A stretch of DNA of 24,397 nt from contig JAICWX010000113.1 of the NCBI GenBank assembly GCA_025934635.1, forward strand, positions 1 to 24,397, given 5' to 3'. The position numbers were made by a program, and so were the translations under genes. Origin of the DNA: Streptosporangiaceae bacterium. GTDB lineage: Bacteria; Actinomycetota; Actinomycetes; Streptosporangiales; Streptosporangiaceae. The notes under the pieces were generated by a model. The model saw nothing but the letters and a program-made list of their open reading frames with translations. It was not told the DNA's origin and did not search any database. Each line of letters starts with the position of its first letter. The first letter of the stretch is position 1. This document shows positions 6,672-13,224 of the stretch, piece after piece.

Positions 6672-8593
6672 CTGGCGGCCGGGCCCCACGGGATTTCCCA
6701 GCCGAGTGCGACCGGGTCGTAGACGCGCTCCGCGTAGATCTGGTGCCAGAGCGAGAACACGACCAGCAGCCATACCTGCCGCCAGGACACCTCGGGGTCG
6801 TCGGCCCGGAAGCGGCGCAGGATGTCCAGCGCGGCACCCTTGTCCAGCCACTGGCTGGTCTGCGCCGAGCGGACCACCTGCTCCGCGAAACCATACATCC
6901 CGCCGCGCAGCCAGGGGCCGAGCGGCACCGGGAAACCCAGCTTCGCCCGCTCCGCGGCGGCCTGCGGCAGCAGCTCGGTGATGGCTTCCCTGAGCGCGAA
7001 CTTGGTGGTGCCCGCCGCGGTCTTCTCCACCCGGGCCAGCCGCGACGCCACCGCGAGCACCTCGCGGTCCAGGAACGGGGTGCGCAGCTCCAGGCCGTGG
7101 GCCATGGCCATCCGGTCGGCCTTGACCAAGATGTCGCCCGGCAGCCAGGTGTTGACGTCGATCAGCTGCATGGTGGCCACGTCGTCCAGGCCGGCGTCGG
7201 CCGCCTGCCGGTACACCGGGTCGGTCACGTCGAACTCGGTGCCGTGGCCCATCCGGATCAGCTGGCTCGCCTCGTCACCGCGGAACACGTAGGCGTTCCC
7301 GATGTACCGCCGCCGCAGCGGCGTGGAGGTCCGGTTGAGGAAGCCCTTGCCCCGGGCGCCGGTCGGCAGCTCGGAGGCGACCCGGCCGATCGTGGCCCGC
7401 CCCCAGCCGGGCAGCGCCTGGCCGGCCCGGACCACGTTCGGCTGGTGGTAGACGCCGTAGCCGCCGAACAGCTCGTCGGCGCCCTCGCCGGACAGCACCA
7501 CCTTGACGTGCTTGCGGGCCTCGCGGGCAGCGAACCACAGCGGGACCGCGGCCGCGTCCGCCATCGGGTCGTCCAGGTGCCAGATGATCTGGGGCAGGCT
7601 GGCCAGGAACTCCTCCGGGCCGATCACGTACGGGACGGACTTTACGCCGAGCGCCGTCGCCGTGGCCATCGCCTCGTCGATCTCGTTATAGCCCGGCCGC
7701 TCGAACCCGACGGTGAAGGTCAGCAGGTCGGGCATGGACTCGGCGGCCAGCGCGCACAGCGTGGCCGAGTCCACCCCGCCGGACAGGAACGCCCCGACCG
7801 GCACGTCGCTGCGCAAGTGGACGGCCACCGAGTCGCGCAGCGCGGACAGGATCTTGTCCGGCGAGCTCGACGACGGAGACCGGGCCGGGCGCAGCTCGGG
7901 CCGCCAGTACCGGAACACGTCAACCCGGCCGCCCGGCCGGGCGATGAGCACGTGCCCGGGCGGCAGCGACCGCGCGGGCGGCACCAGGGTGGCCGGCGCG
8001 GGCACGTACTGGAACGACAGGTAGCGGCGCAGCGCGTCCGGGTCGAGGGCGGTCACCTCGCCGGAGTCGGCCAGCGCCTTGCGCTCGGAGGCGAACCTGA
8101 GCTGGGGCCCGGACTGGGGCCGCTGGCCGCCCGCGGTCAGCGCGTAGAAGAACGGCTTGATGCCGAACGGGTCCCGCGCGCAGAACAGCTCCCGGTTGCG
8201 CCGGTCCCAGATCGCGAACGCGTACATCCCGCGGAGCTGGCGGACCACGTCCCGGCCCAGCCAGGCGAACATCTCCAGCAGCACCTCGGCCGCCGACCGG
8301 GTGCGCAGCCGGACGCCGCGGTCGATCAGCCGCTGGGCCAGCTCCACGTAGTTGTAGATCTCGCCGTCGAAGACCATGACGAACCGGCCGTCCGCGGACT
8401 GCACCGGCTGCCGCCCGGCCGCCGAGGTGTCGATGATGGCCAGCCGCCGGAAGCCCAGCGCCAGGTCGTGATCGGCGAAGTAGCCTTCGTCGTCCGGACC
8501 CCGGTGCGCGATGCGCACGGCGGCACGGCTGACCCACTCGGTGTCGGGCCCGGCCCCGTCAGCCAGGGCCAGGCAGCCGGTGATTCCGCACAT
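6668..8593 (-). CDS. asnB: Asparagine synthetase (glutamine-hydrolysing), AsnB/LtsA type
   Basis: This 641-aa enzyme has an N-terminal class II glutaminase domain: nucleophile Cys2 in MCGITG, RIAHRGPDDEG at 28-38 and FDGEIYN at 75-81. The C-terminal ATP-pyrophosphatase synthetase domain has the P-loop SGGVDS at 271-276 and LSGEGADELFGGYG. Ammonia from glutamine is passed to an AMP-activated carboxylate. The ATG at 8593 is fixed by chemistry, since Cys must be residue 2 after Met removal; only a weak GGCGG precedes it. Its size suits the actinobacterial LtsA/AsnB group, some of which amidate diaminopimelate in peptidoglycan rather than aspartate. The ATGA overlap with a wall-polymer gene makes an envelope role plausible, but simple asparagine synthesis cannot be excluded. 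It lies 52 bp behind the SDR gene on the same strand. Confidence 0.9.
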   Translation of the reverse strand: MCGITGCLALADGAGPDTEWVSRAAVRIAHRGPDDEGYFADHDLALGFRRLAIIDTSAAGRQPVQSADGRFVMVFDGEIYNYVELAQRLIDRGVRLRTRSAAEVLLEMFAWLGRDVVRQLRGMYAFAIWDRRNRELFCARDPFGIKPFFYALTAGGQRPQSGPQLRFASERKALADSGEVTALDPDALRRYLSFQYVPAPATLVPPARSLPPGHVLIARPGGRVDVFRYWRPELRPARSPSSSSPDKILSALRDSVAVHLRSDVPVGAFLSGGVDSATLCALAAESMPDLLTFTVGFERPGYNEIDEAMATATALGVKSVPYVIGPEEFLASLPQIIWHLDDPMADAAAVPLWFAAREARKHVKVVLSGEGADELFGGYGVYHQPNVVRAGQALPGWGRATIGRVASELPTGARGKGFLNRTSTPLRRRYIGNAYVFRGDEASQLIRMGHGTEFDVTDPVYRQAADAGLDDVATMQLIDVNTWLPGDILVKADRMAMAHGLELRTPFLDREVLAVASRLARVEKTAAGTTKFALREAITELLPQAAAERAKLGFPVPLGPWLRGGMYGFAEQVVRSAQTSQWLDKGAALDILRRFRADDPEVSWRQVWLLVVFSLWHQIYAERVYDPVALGWEIPWGPAAR

Positions 8594-8606
8594 GCGTGCC
8601 GCCAAT

Positions 8607-8629
8607 GGTTCGGGGTGCCTGCCCCGACC
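8607..8629 (-). other. Hairpin between the SDR gene and asnB
   Basis: CGGGG (8611-8615) and CCCCG (8622-8626) flank a 6-nt loop, with partial pairing outside (GGT/ACC across a one-base bulge). It fills much of the 52-bp gap and ends 14 bp before the asnB start. It could be a partial terminator or an RNA stability element. Confidence 0.3.
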
Positions 8630-8645
8630 AGGTTACTTGGGCCGG

Positions 8646-9419
8646 CTACTTGGGCTGGAACCTGATCCCGCCGTCGAAGCGGATGACCTCGGCGTTCATG
8701 TAGTCGTTCTCGATCAGCGACCGCACGAGATGGGCGAACTCGTCCGCCCGCCCCATCCGCTTGGGGAACACCACCGGCGCCACCAGCTTCGCCTTGAACT
8801 CGTCGGCGTTCGGCGAGAACCCGTAGATCGGGGTGTCGATGATGCCGGGGCAGATCGTGTTCACCCGCACCCCGATGGCGCTCAGGTCGCGCGCGGCGGG
8901 CAGGGTCATGCCGATGATGCCGCCCTTGGAGGCGGAGTAGGCGATCTGGCCGGTCTGGCCCTCGATGCCCGCCACCGAGGAGGTGTTGACGACCACGCCG
9001 CGCTGCCCGTCGGCGTCGGCGGGCTCGGTCTTGGCCATCGCCGCCGCGGCGATGCGCATCAGGTTGAAGGTGCCGACCAGGTTGACCTGGATGACCTTCT
9101 GGTAGGCACCGAGGTCGTGCGGCGTGCCGTCACGTCCGACGGTGCGCGACGCCCAGCCGATGCCGGCGCAGCTGATCGCGGCCCGCAGCGGGGCCCCGGT
9201 GGCTACCGCGGCATCCACCGCGGCCTGGACCGACGTCTCGTCGGATACGTCGGTGCGGGCGAAGTGACCGCCGATGTCATCGGCGATCTGCTTGCCGCGA
9301 TCCTCGTTCAGGTCGGCGACCAGCACGGTAGCGCCGGCCGCAGCCAGGATCCGCGCGGTCGCCTCGCCGAGTCCGCTCGCGCCGCCGGAAACGATCGCAG
9401 AAGTACCGTTGAGCTCCAT
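8646..9419 (-). CDS. SDR dehydrogenase, HSD10 / 3-hydroxyacyl-CoA dehydrogenase type
   Basis: This 257-aa classical short-chain dehydrogenase has the Rossmann motif GGASGLG at 12-18, an acidic residue after strand 2 (VADLNED, which suggests NAD), CAGIG, N113 in QVNLVGT, and the catalytic Ser at 147/148, Tyr161 and Lys165 in [20 protein letters not shown]. The stretch after the active site ([29 protein letters not shown], the [16 protein letters not shown] region) resembles 17-beta-HSD10 and type II 3-hydroxyacyl-CoA dehydrogenases, which oxidise 3-hydroxyacyl-CoA in fatty-acid or isoleucine breakdown. The start could be the ATG at 9419 or the ATG at 9431 (four more residues); neither has a clear ribosome-binding site, and 9419 gives the family's usual N-terminus. 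It is divergent from a drug exporter and 52 bp ahead of asnB. Confidence 0.88.
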   Translation of the reverse strand: MELNGTSAIVSGGASGLGEATARILAAAGATVLVADLNEDRGKQIADDIGGHFARTDVSDETSVQAAVDAAVATGAPLRAAISCAGIGWASRTVGRDGTPHDLGAYQKVIQVNLVGTFNLMRIAAAAMAKTEPADADGQRGVVVNTSSVAGIEGQTGQIAYSASKGGIIGMTLPAARDLSAIGVRVNTICPGIIDTPIYGFSPNADEFKAKLVAPVVFPKRMGRADEFAHLVRSLIENDYMNAEVIRFDGGIRFQPK

Positions 9420-9447
9420 GACCGGGAGCATACCCGCCACCGCCCTG

Positions 9448-9467
9448 CCCCTACCGGGCGGTAGGGG
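9448..9467. promoter_or_regulatory. Perfect 8-4-8 inverted repeat in the divergent SDR/MFS region
   Basis: CCCCTACC, loop GGGC, GGTAGGGG. It lies 17-29 bp upstream of the two possible SDR starts, so it would fall in the leader or promoter of that gene. It could be an operator or an RNA hairpin. Confidence 0.4.
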
Positions 9468-9502
9468 CTGAAGTGTCACGGACTGCCAAACGCGTTCGGT
9501 TC

Positions 9503-9514
9503 GAGATATATCTC
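9503..9514. promoter_or_regulatory. 12-bp palindrome GAGATATATCTC, likely operator
   Basis: This perfect palindrome lies in an AT-rich patch about 40 bp before the exporter start and next to a second inverted repeat. Exporters of the EmrB/QacA group are commonly controlled by TetR, MarR or PadR repressors that bind such sites. No regulator gene is adjacent in this window. Confidence 0.5.
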
Positions 9515-9516
9515 TT

Positions 9517-9531
9517 TTCTGATTGTCAGAA
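9517..9531. promoter_or_regulatory. Second inverted repeat TTCTGA-TTG-TCAGAA
   Basis: This 6-bp perfect inverted repeat with a 3-bp centre starts two bases after the GAGATATATCTC palindrome. It covers the position where the -35 of the exporter promoter should lie (9-23 bp upstream of the TAGGGT -10). A repressor bound here would block the exporter gene. Confidence 0.45.
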
Positions 9532-9539
9532 GTAGCAGC

Positions 9540-9545
9540 TAGGGT
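9540..9545 (+). promoter_or_regulatory. Possible leaderless -10 (TAGGGT) of the exporter gene
   Basis: TAGGGT fits TANNNT and ends six bases before the ATG at 9552, the spacing expected if transcription starts at the A of the start codon. GGAG lies only one base before the ATG, too near to work as a Shine-Dalgarno site. The argS gene in this window has the same spacing. Confidence 0.4.
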
Positions 9546-9551
9546 CGGAGT

Positions 9552-11243
9552 ATGACCAAGCTGCGCGGCAACCCGTGGGCGGTGCTGGTTGTCGTCTCGT
9601 TGGGCTTCTTCATGACGCTGCTCGACCTGACGATCGTGAACATCGCCATCCCCGACATGATCAACCGGCTGCACGCCTCGCTGGATGACGTGCTGTGGGT
9701 GCTCAACGCCTACGCGCTGGTGCTCGCCGTGCTGGTGATCACGGCCGGACGGCTCGGGGACCTGCTCGGGCCGCGCACCATGTTCGTGGCCGGGATCGCG
9801 GTGTTCACGGTCGCCTCGGCGGCGTGCGGGTTTGCGCCCGGTCCCGCCGCTCTGATCGCCTTCCGGGCCGTGCAGGGGATCGGCGCGGCCATGCTGATGC
9901 CGCAGACGCTGGCCATCGTGACCATGACGTTCCCGCCGGAGCGGCGCGGGGCCGCGTTCGGCATCTGGGGCGCGGTGGCCGGGCTGGCCACGATCGCCGG
10001 GCCCACCCTGGGCGGGCTGCTCGTCACCGCGTTCGACTGGCGCTGGATCTTCTTCGTCAACCTGCCGATCGGGGCCGCCGTCCTGGCCGTGACCTTCTTC
10101 ATCATCCCGGGCTTCCAGCCCGGCCGGCGGCACCGGTTCGACATCGCGGGTGTGGCGCTGGCCAGCCTGGCCCTGCTCGCCATCTGCTACGGGCTGGTAG
10201 AGGGACAGCGCTATGACTGGGGCACGGTCACCTCGTTCATCTCCATCCCGCTGATCATCGCGGCCGGGGTGGTGCTGCTCGGCGTGTTCCTGCTGGTCCA
10301 GAAGATGCGGCAGGATCGCGAGCCGCTGGTCCCGTTCGCGCTGTTCCGGAGCCGGAACTTCACGCTGATGAACTGGGTGTCCGGCACGCTGTCGATCGGG
10401 ATGCTCGGCATCTTCTTGCCGTTCACCATCTACCTGCAGTCCGCGCTGGGCTTCTCGGCGCTGAAGGCGGGCCTGACCATGGCGCCCTCCTCGGTGGTGA
10501 TGATCATCCTCGCGCCCGGTCTCGGCCGGCTGACGGACAAGATCGGCGGCAAGTACATCCTGCTGACCGGCCTGGCCTTGTTCGCGGCGGGCATGGGCTG
10601 GGCGGTGCTGATCGCGACTCCGCATTCCGCCTGGTACGACTTCCTGGCCCCGATGATCGTGGCCGGCCTCGGCATGGGCGGCACGTTCCCGCCGATGACC
10701 ACGACGGCCATGAGCGAGGTCGACCCGCGGATGGCCGGCGCGGCCTCAGGCGTGCTCAACACGACCCGCCAGGTCGGCTCGGTCATCGGCACCGCCGCGG
10801 TCGGTGCCCTCCTGCAGAACCGGCTGGTCAGCTCGCTGACCAGCCGGGCCCCCGAGGTCTCGGCCAGCCTGCCGGCGCCGGCCCGCGGGCCGTTCGTCAG
10901 CGGTTTCCGCCAGGCCGCCGCCAGCGGCCTGATCGGCGCTCCGGCCCGCTCCGCCGCCCCGGCCGGCACCTCGCCGGGACTCGCGGCCCAGCTGCGCCGG
11001 CTCGGGGCCGAGGTCTTCCCCCAGGGCTACGTGGTCGCGATGCGGTGGACCATGATCCTGCCGATCGCCGTGGTCGCCCTGGCCGCGGCCAGCTGCCTCG
11101 CACTGCGGGGCAAGGCCGGCGGCCTGGGCGGCGCCACGACGGCGGACGCGGACTCCGGTCAGATGGCCGGGACCATCAGCTCGCCCGGCTCGTCGGGCTC
11201 GCCGGGCCAGAGCCCGGGCAGCTCGTCGGGGACGGCCTCGTAA
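9552..11243 (+). CDS. MFS drug exporter, DHA2 (EmrB/QacA) family, 14 TM
   Basis: This 563-aa proton-driven exporter carries the DHA2 signature motifs in order: LDLTIVNIAIPDM at the first helix, GRLGDLLGPR (motif A) between helices 2 and 3, RAVQGIGAAMLMPQTLAIV (motif B, with its conserved Arg) in helix 4, and AVAGLATIAGPTLGGLL (motif C, antiporter) in helix 5. About 14 hydrophobic segments can be counted. A large loop of about 90 residues, rich in Ala and Ser, lies before the last helix, as is usual in the family. The Ser/Gly-rich cytoplasmic tail overlaps the convergent KamA-like gene by 85 bp. Substrates cannot be read from sequence; dyes, cationic drugs or self-made metabolites are typical. 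Control probably acts through the two palindromes just upstream. Confidence 0.93.
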   Translation: MTKLRGNPWAVLVVVSLGFFMTLLDLTIVNIAIPDMINRLHASLDDVLWVLNAYALVLAVLVITAGRLGDLLGPRTMFVAGIAVFTVASAACGFAPGPAALIAFRAVQGIGAAMLMPQTLAIVTMTFPPERRGAAFGIWGAVAGLATIAGPTLGGLLVTAFDWRWIFFVNLPIGAAVLAVTFFIIPGFQPGRRHRFDIAGVALASLALLAICYGLVEGQRYDWGTVTSFISIPLIIAAGVVLLGVFLLVQKMRQDREPLVPFALFRSRNFTLMNWVSGTLSIGMLGIFLPFTIYLQSALGFSALKAGLTMAPSSVVMIILAPGLGRLTDKIGGKYILLTGLALFAAGMGWAVLIATPHSAWYDFLAPMIVAGLGMGGTFPPMTTTAMSEVDPRMAGAASGVLNTTRQVGSVIGTAAVGALLQNRLVSSLTSRAPEVSASLPAPARGPFVSGFRQAAASGLIGAPARSAAPAGTSPGLAAQLRRLGAEVFPQGYVVAMRWTMILPIAVVALAAASCLALRGKAGGLGGATTADADSGQMAGTISSPGSSGSPGQSPGSSSGTAS

Positions 11244-12574
11244 CCGTCCGGCTCGAACGGGAACCTGTCCGCGAAGACCGGCTCCAGGTCGGTGAGCCAG
11301 CAGGCGGCCGGGTTGAACCGGGCGAAGAACGGCCGGCCGACCAGCCCCGGGTCCCGGGCCTGGATCATGCGCAGGACGAAGACCTTGTAGCCCGCCACCT
11401 CGGCCACGCCGTCGATGCACACCTTGCCCGGCGTGGCCGACATGGACGGGCCCCGGACGGTCCGCGCCAGGCCGGATACGCCCTGGTAGGCGTCACGGAA
11501 GATCTCGTAGGCGCGGGCCAGCGGCACCGCGAAGTAATCCTGCGGGCCGGTGTCCCGCTCCACGAACATGTAGTACGGGATCAGGCCCATCCGGACCTGC
11601 GTCCGCCACATGGACTGCCAGACCTGCGGATCGTCGTTGATCGACCGGATCAGCGGCGCCTGGGTGCGGATCACCGCGCCGGTGCCGGAGATCCGGCGCA
11701 CCGCCTCGGCCAGCAGCGGCGGCTCGAGCTCGCGCGGGTGCGAGAAGTGCGCCATCACGGCGAGGTTCCGGCCCGACGCGACCACCTCTTCGAACAGCCG
11801 CAGGGTCGCGTCGGCGTCCGGGTCGGTGACGAACCGCTGCGGCCAGTAGGCCAGGGACTTGGTGCCGATCCTGATCGACTCGATGTGGTCCAGGCCGTTC
11901 CGCGGGTCGATGAGCGGCTCCAGGTACCGGCGGAGCACCGCCTCGCCCATGATCATGGGGTCGCCGCCGGTGATCAGGACGCTGGTCACCTCGCGATGTT
12001 CGGCGAGGTAGGCCAGCAGCGTGCCGACGTCGTCGGTGGCCATCTTCAGCTCGGGCTCGTCCACGAACTGCGCCCAGCGGAAGCAGTAGGTGCAGTACGC
12101 GTGGCAGGTCTGGCCCTGCCGGGGGAAGAACAGCACCGTCTCCGGGTACTTGTGCTGCAGGCCCGGCAGCGGCCTGCCGTGCAGGGTGGGCGCGTTCAGC
12201 AGCAGCTGGCCGGCCGGGTGGGGATTCAGCTTCATCCGTATCTCGTGCGCGGCGGCGCGCAGGGCGCTCTCGGGAGCACCGTCGTCGATCAGGCCGGCGA
12301 GCCGCTGCACGTCCGCTGCGGGCAGCATGTCCGGCTGCGGGAAGACGAGCCGGTAGATCGGGTCGTCCGGGGCCGCGTCCCAGTCGATCAGGTTCTCGAC
12401 CACGTACGCGTTCGTCCGGAACGGCAGCACGGTCGCGACCGCCCGGACTGCCAGCCGCTCCCCGGGCGACAGGCCCGCCCGCTGGACAAGCATGTCCAGG
12501 TGTTTCGCCGAGTAAGCGCGAAAGCCGCGGCCCCCCGGCCGCGCCTGCGGTATGACCTGCTGAATATCAGTCAC
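11159..12574 (-). CDS. KamA-like radical SAM protein (lysine 2,3-aminomutase family)
   Basis: This 471-aa protein has the radical SAM cluster motif CHAYCTYC (Cys157, Cys161, Cys164), followed by FRW, and an SAM-binding ITGGDP segment. The flanking sequence (LLLNAPT, HKYPETVLFFPRQGQT) is as in KamA/EpmB-type aminomutases, which use PLP and a 5'-deoxyadenosyl radical to move an amino group on lysine or a related amino acid. The PLP lysine may be the one in SATPGKVCIDG, but the C-terminal region diverges from clostridial KamA, so substrate and even aminomutase activity are uncertain. The GTG at 12574 is chosen because GGAGGGAGAAGGC precedes it; the open frame continues to 12859 but that part has no coding character. 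No EF-P or lysine-catabolism gene is adjacent. It converges on, and overlaps, the exporter gene. Confidence 0.85.
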   Translation of the reverse strand: MTDIQQVIPQARPGGRGFRAYSAKHLDMLVQRAGLSPGERLAVRAVATVLPFRTNAYVVENLIDWDAAPDDPIYRLVFPQPDMLPAADVQRLAGLIDDGAPESALRAAAHEIRMKLNPHPAGQLLLNAPTLHGRPLPGLQHKYPETVLFFPRQGQTCHAYCTYCFRWAQFVDEPELKMATDDVGTLLAYLAEHREVTSVLITGGDPMIMGEAVLRRYLEPLIDPRNGLDHIESIRIGTKSLAYWPQRFVTDPDADATLRLFEEVVASGRNLAVMAHFSHPRELEPPLLAEAVRRISGTGAVIRTQAPLIRSINDDPQVWQSMWRTQVRMGLIPYYMFVERDTGPQDYFAVPLARAYEIFRDAYQGVSGLARTVRGPSMSATPGKVCIDGVAEVAGYKVFVLRMIQARDPGLVGRPFFARFNPAACWLTDLEPVFADRFPFEPDGYEAVPDELPGLWPGEPDEPGELMVPAI

Positions 12575-12977
12575 GCCTTCTCCCTCCGTTTGGCACGCCG
12601 GGCGCCTCGTTGCGCCCCGAAACGCGCGAAAATAGCCCCAAAGACACCCGCTCCCCAGCGGTTCCCCCGCCTGTCCGCGCCATCTGCCTAACGCACGACG
12701 AAAACTGCTCCCACCGGTTATTACGCACCAGCGGCCCCGTTGGTTCCGATTGTCGTTCCGCCTTTCTGCCGTAGAGAGAATTACCATGTTTCGCAGCGAG
12801 TATTCGACCGGATCACAGCAAGTTCCAAGAACGTAGTTTTTTAGTCGGCTGCAATACACGTTTTTTAGCCGTACAATGGCGGGCCGGTTACGGCCCAGGC
12901 CAGGGCCGCGCCGTTAGCGCGGGCCAGCCCCGCCGGACCCCCTCGTCAGGGCCATAATGGGGCCACCAGGCCGGCAC
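12575..12977. other. Gene-free, partly AT-rich region between kamA-like and plsX
   Basis: No credible gene is seen. Two direct repeats GTTTTTTAG (12836-12844 and 12860-12868), each followed by T/C-CG, give A-tracts 24 bp apart on the minus strand; they could act as UP elements for the kamA-like gene. A TACAAT follows at 12872-12877. Two tandem hairpins come next: GGGCCG-GTTA-CGGCCC (12881-12896) and CCGCGC-CGTTA-GCGCGG (12906-12922). The structures could separate the divergent promoters or belong to a small RNA; nothing here decides it. Confidence 0.4.
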
Positions 12978-13005
12978 TTGAGGTGAAGGGCACGCTACGT
13001 ATGAT
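12978..13005 (+). promoter_or_regulatory. Candidate housekeeping promoter for plsX-argS
   Basis: TTGAGG (12978-12983), 16 bp, TATGAT (13000-13005). The -10 differs from consensus at one base and the -35 at two. The start of transcription would be near 13012, about 210 bp before the plsX GTG at 13225. Confidence 0.5.
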
Positions 13006-13224
13006 GTACCGTCCGCGGCCGCGCACCGGGGTGACCCGCTGAGCACGGGACCGGACGGCCAGGAGCGGCGGGCCGCGGCCCGGGACGGCGAAACCGGACC
13101 GGATGGCCGCCGGGAGCCCGGCGACGGCGCCGGCCCGGCCCCCGGGCACCCGGGCTACGGCCCGGGGCGCGCGGGTCCCAGTCCGGAACGGCCGGCCCGC
13201 CCGGGGGCCGGCCCGGCCCGCCCG

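Noticed and set aside
3813..6722. Plus-strand open frame of nearly 970 codons opposite the TagF-like gene
   Set aside because: No recognisable domain; low-complexity His/Arg/Pro/Ala-rich; antisense shadow of the real gene.
9432..10625. Extension of the SDR frame upstream to 10625
   Set aside because: The added sequence is Asp/Arg/His/Gln-rich, antisense to the exporter and without motifs. The SDR family starts at the Met at 9419.
11045..12691. Plus-strand frame across the KamA-like gene
   Set aside because: Composition-biased antisense shadow; the radical SAM protein on the minus strand has clear motifs.
12575..12859. N-terminal extension of the KamA-like protein to 12859
   Set aside because: The sequence has no coding character, and the GTG at 12574 has a strong ribosome-binding site.
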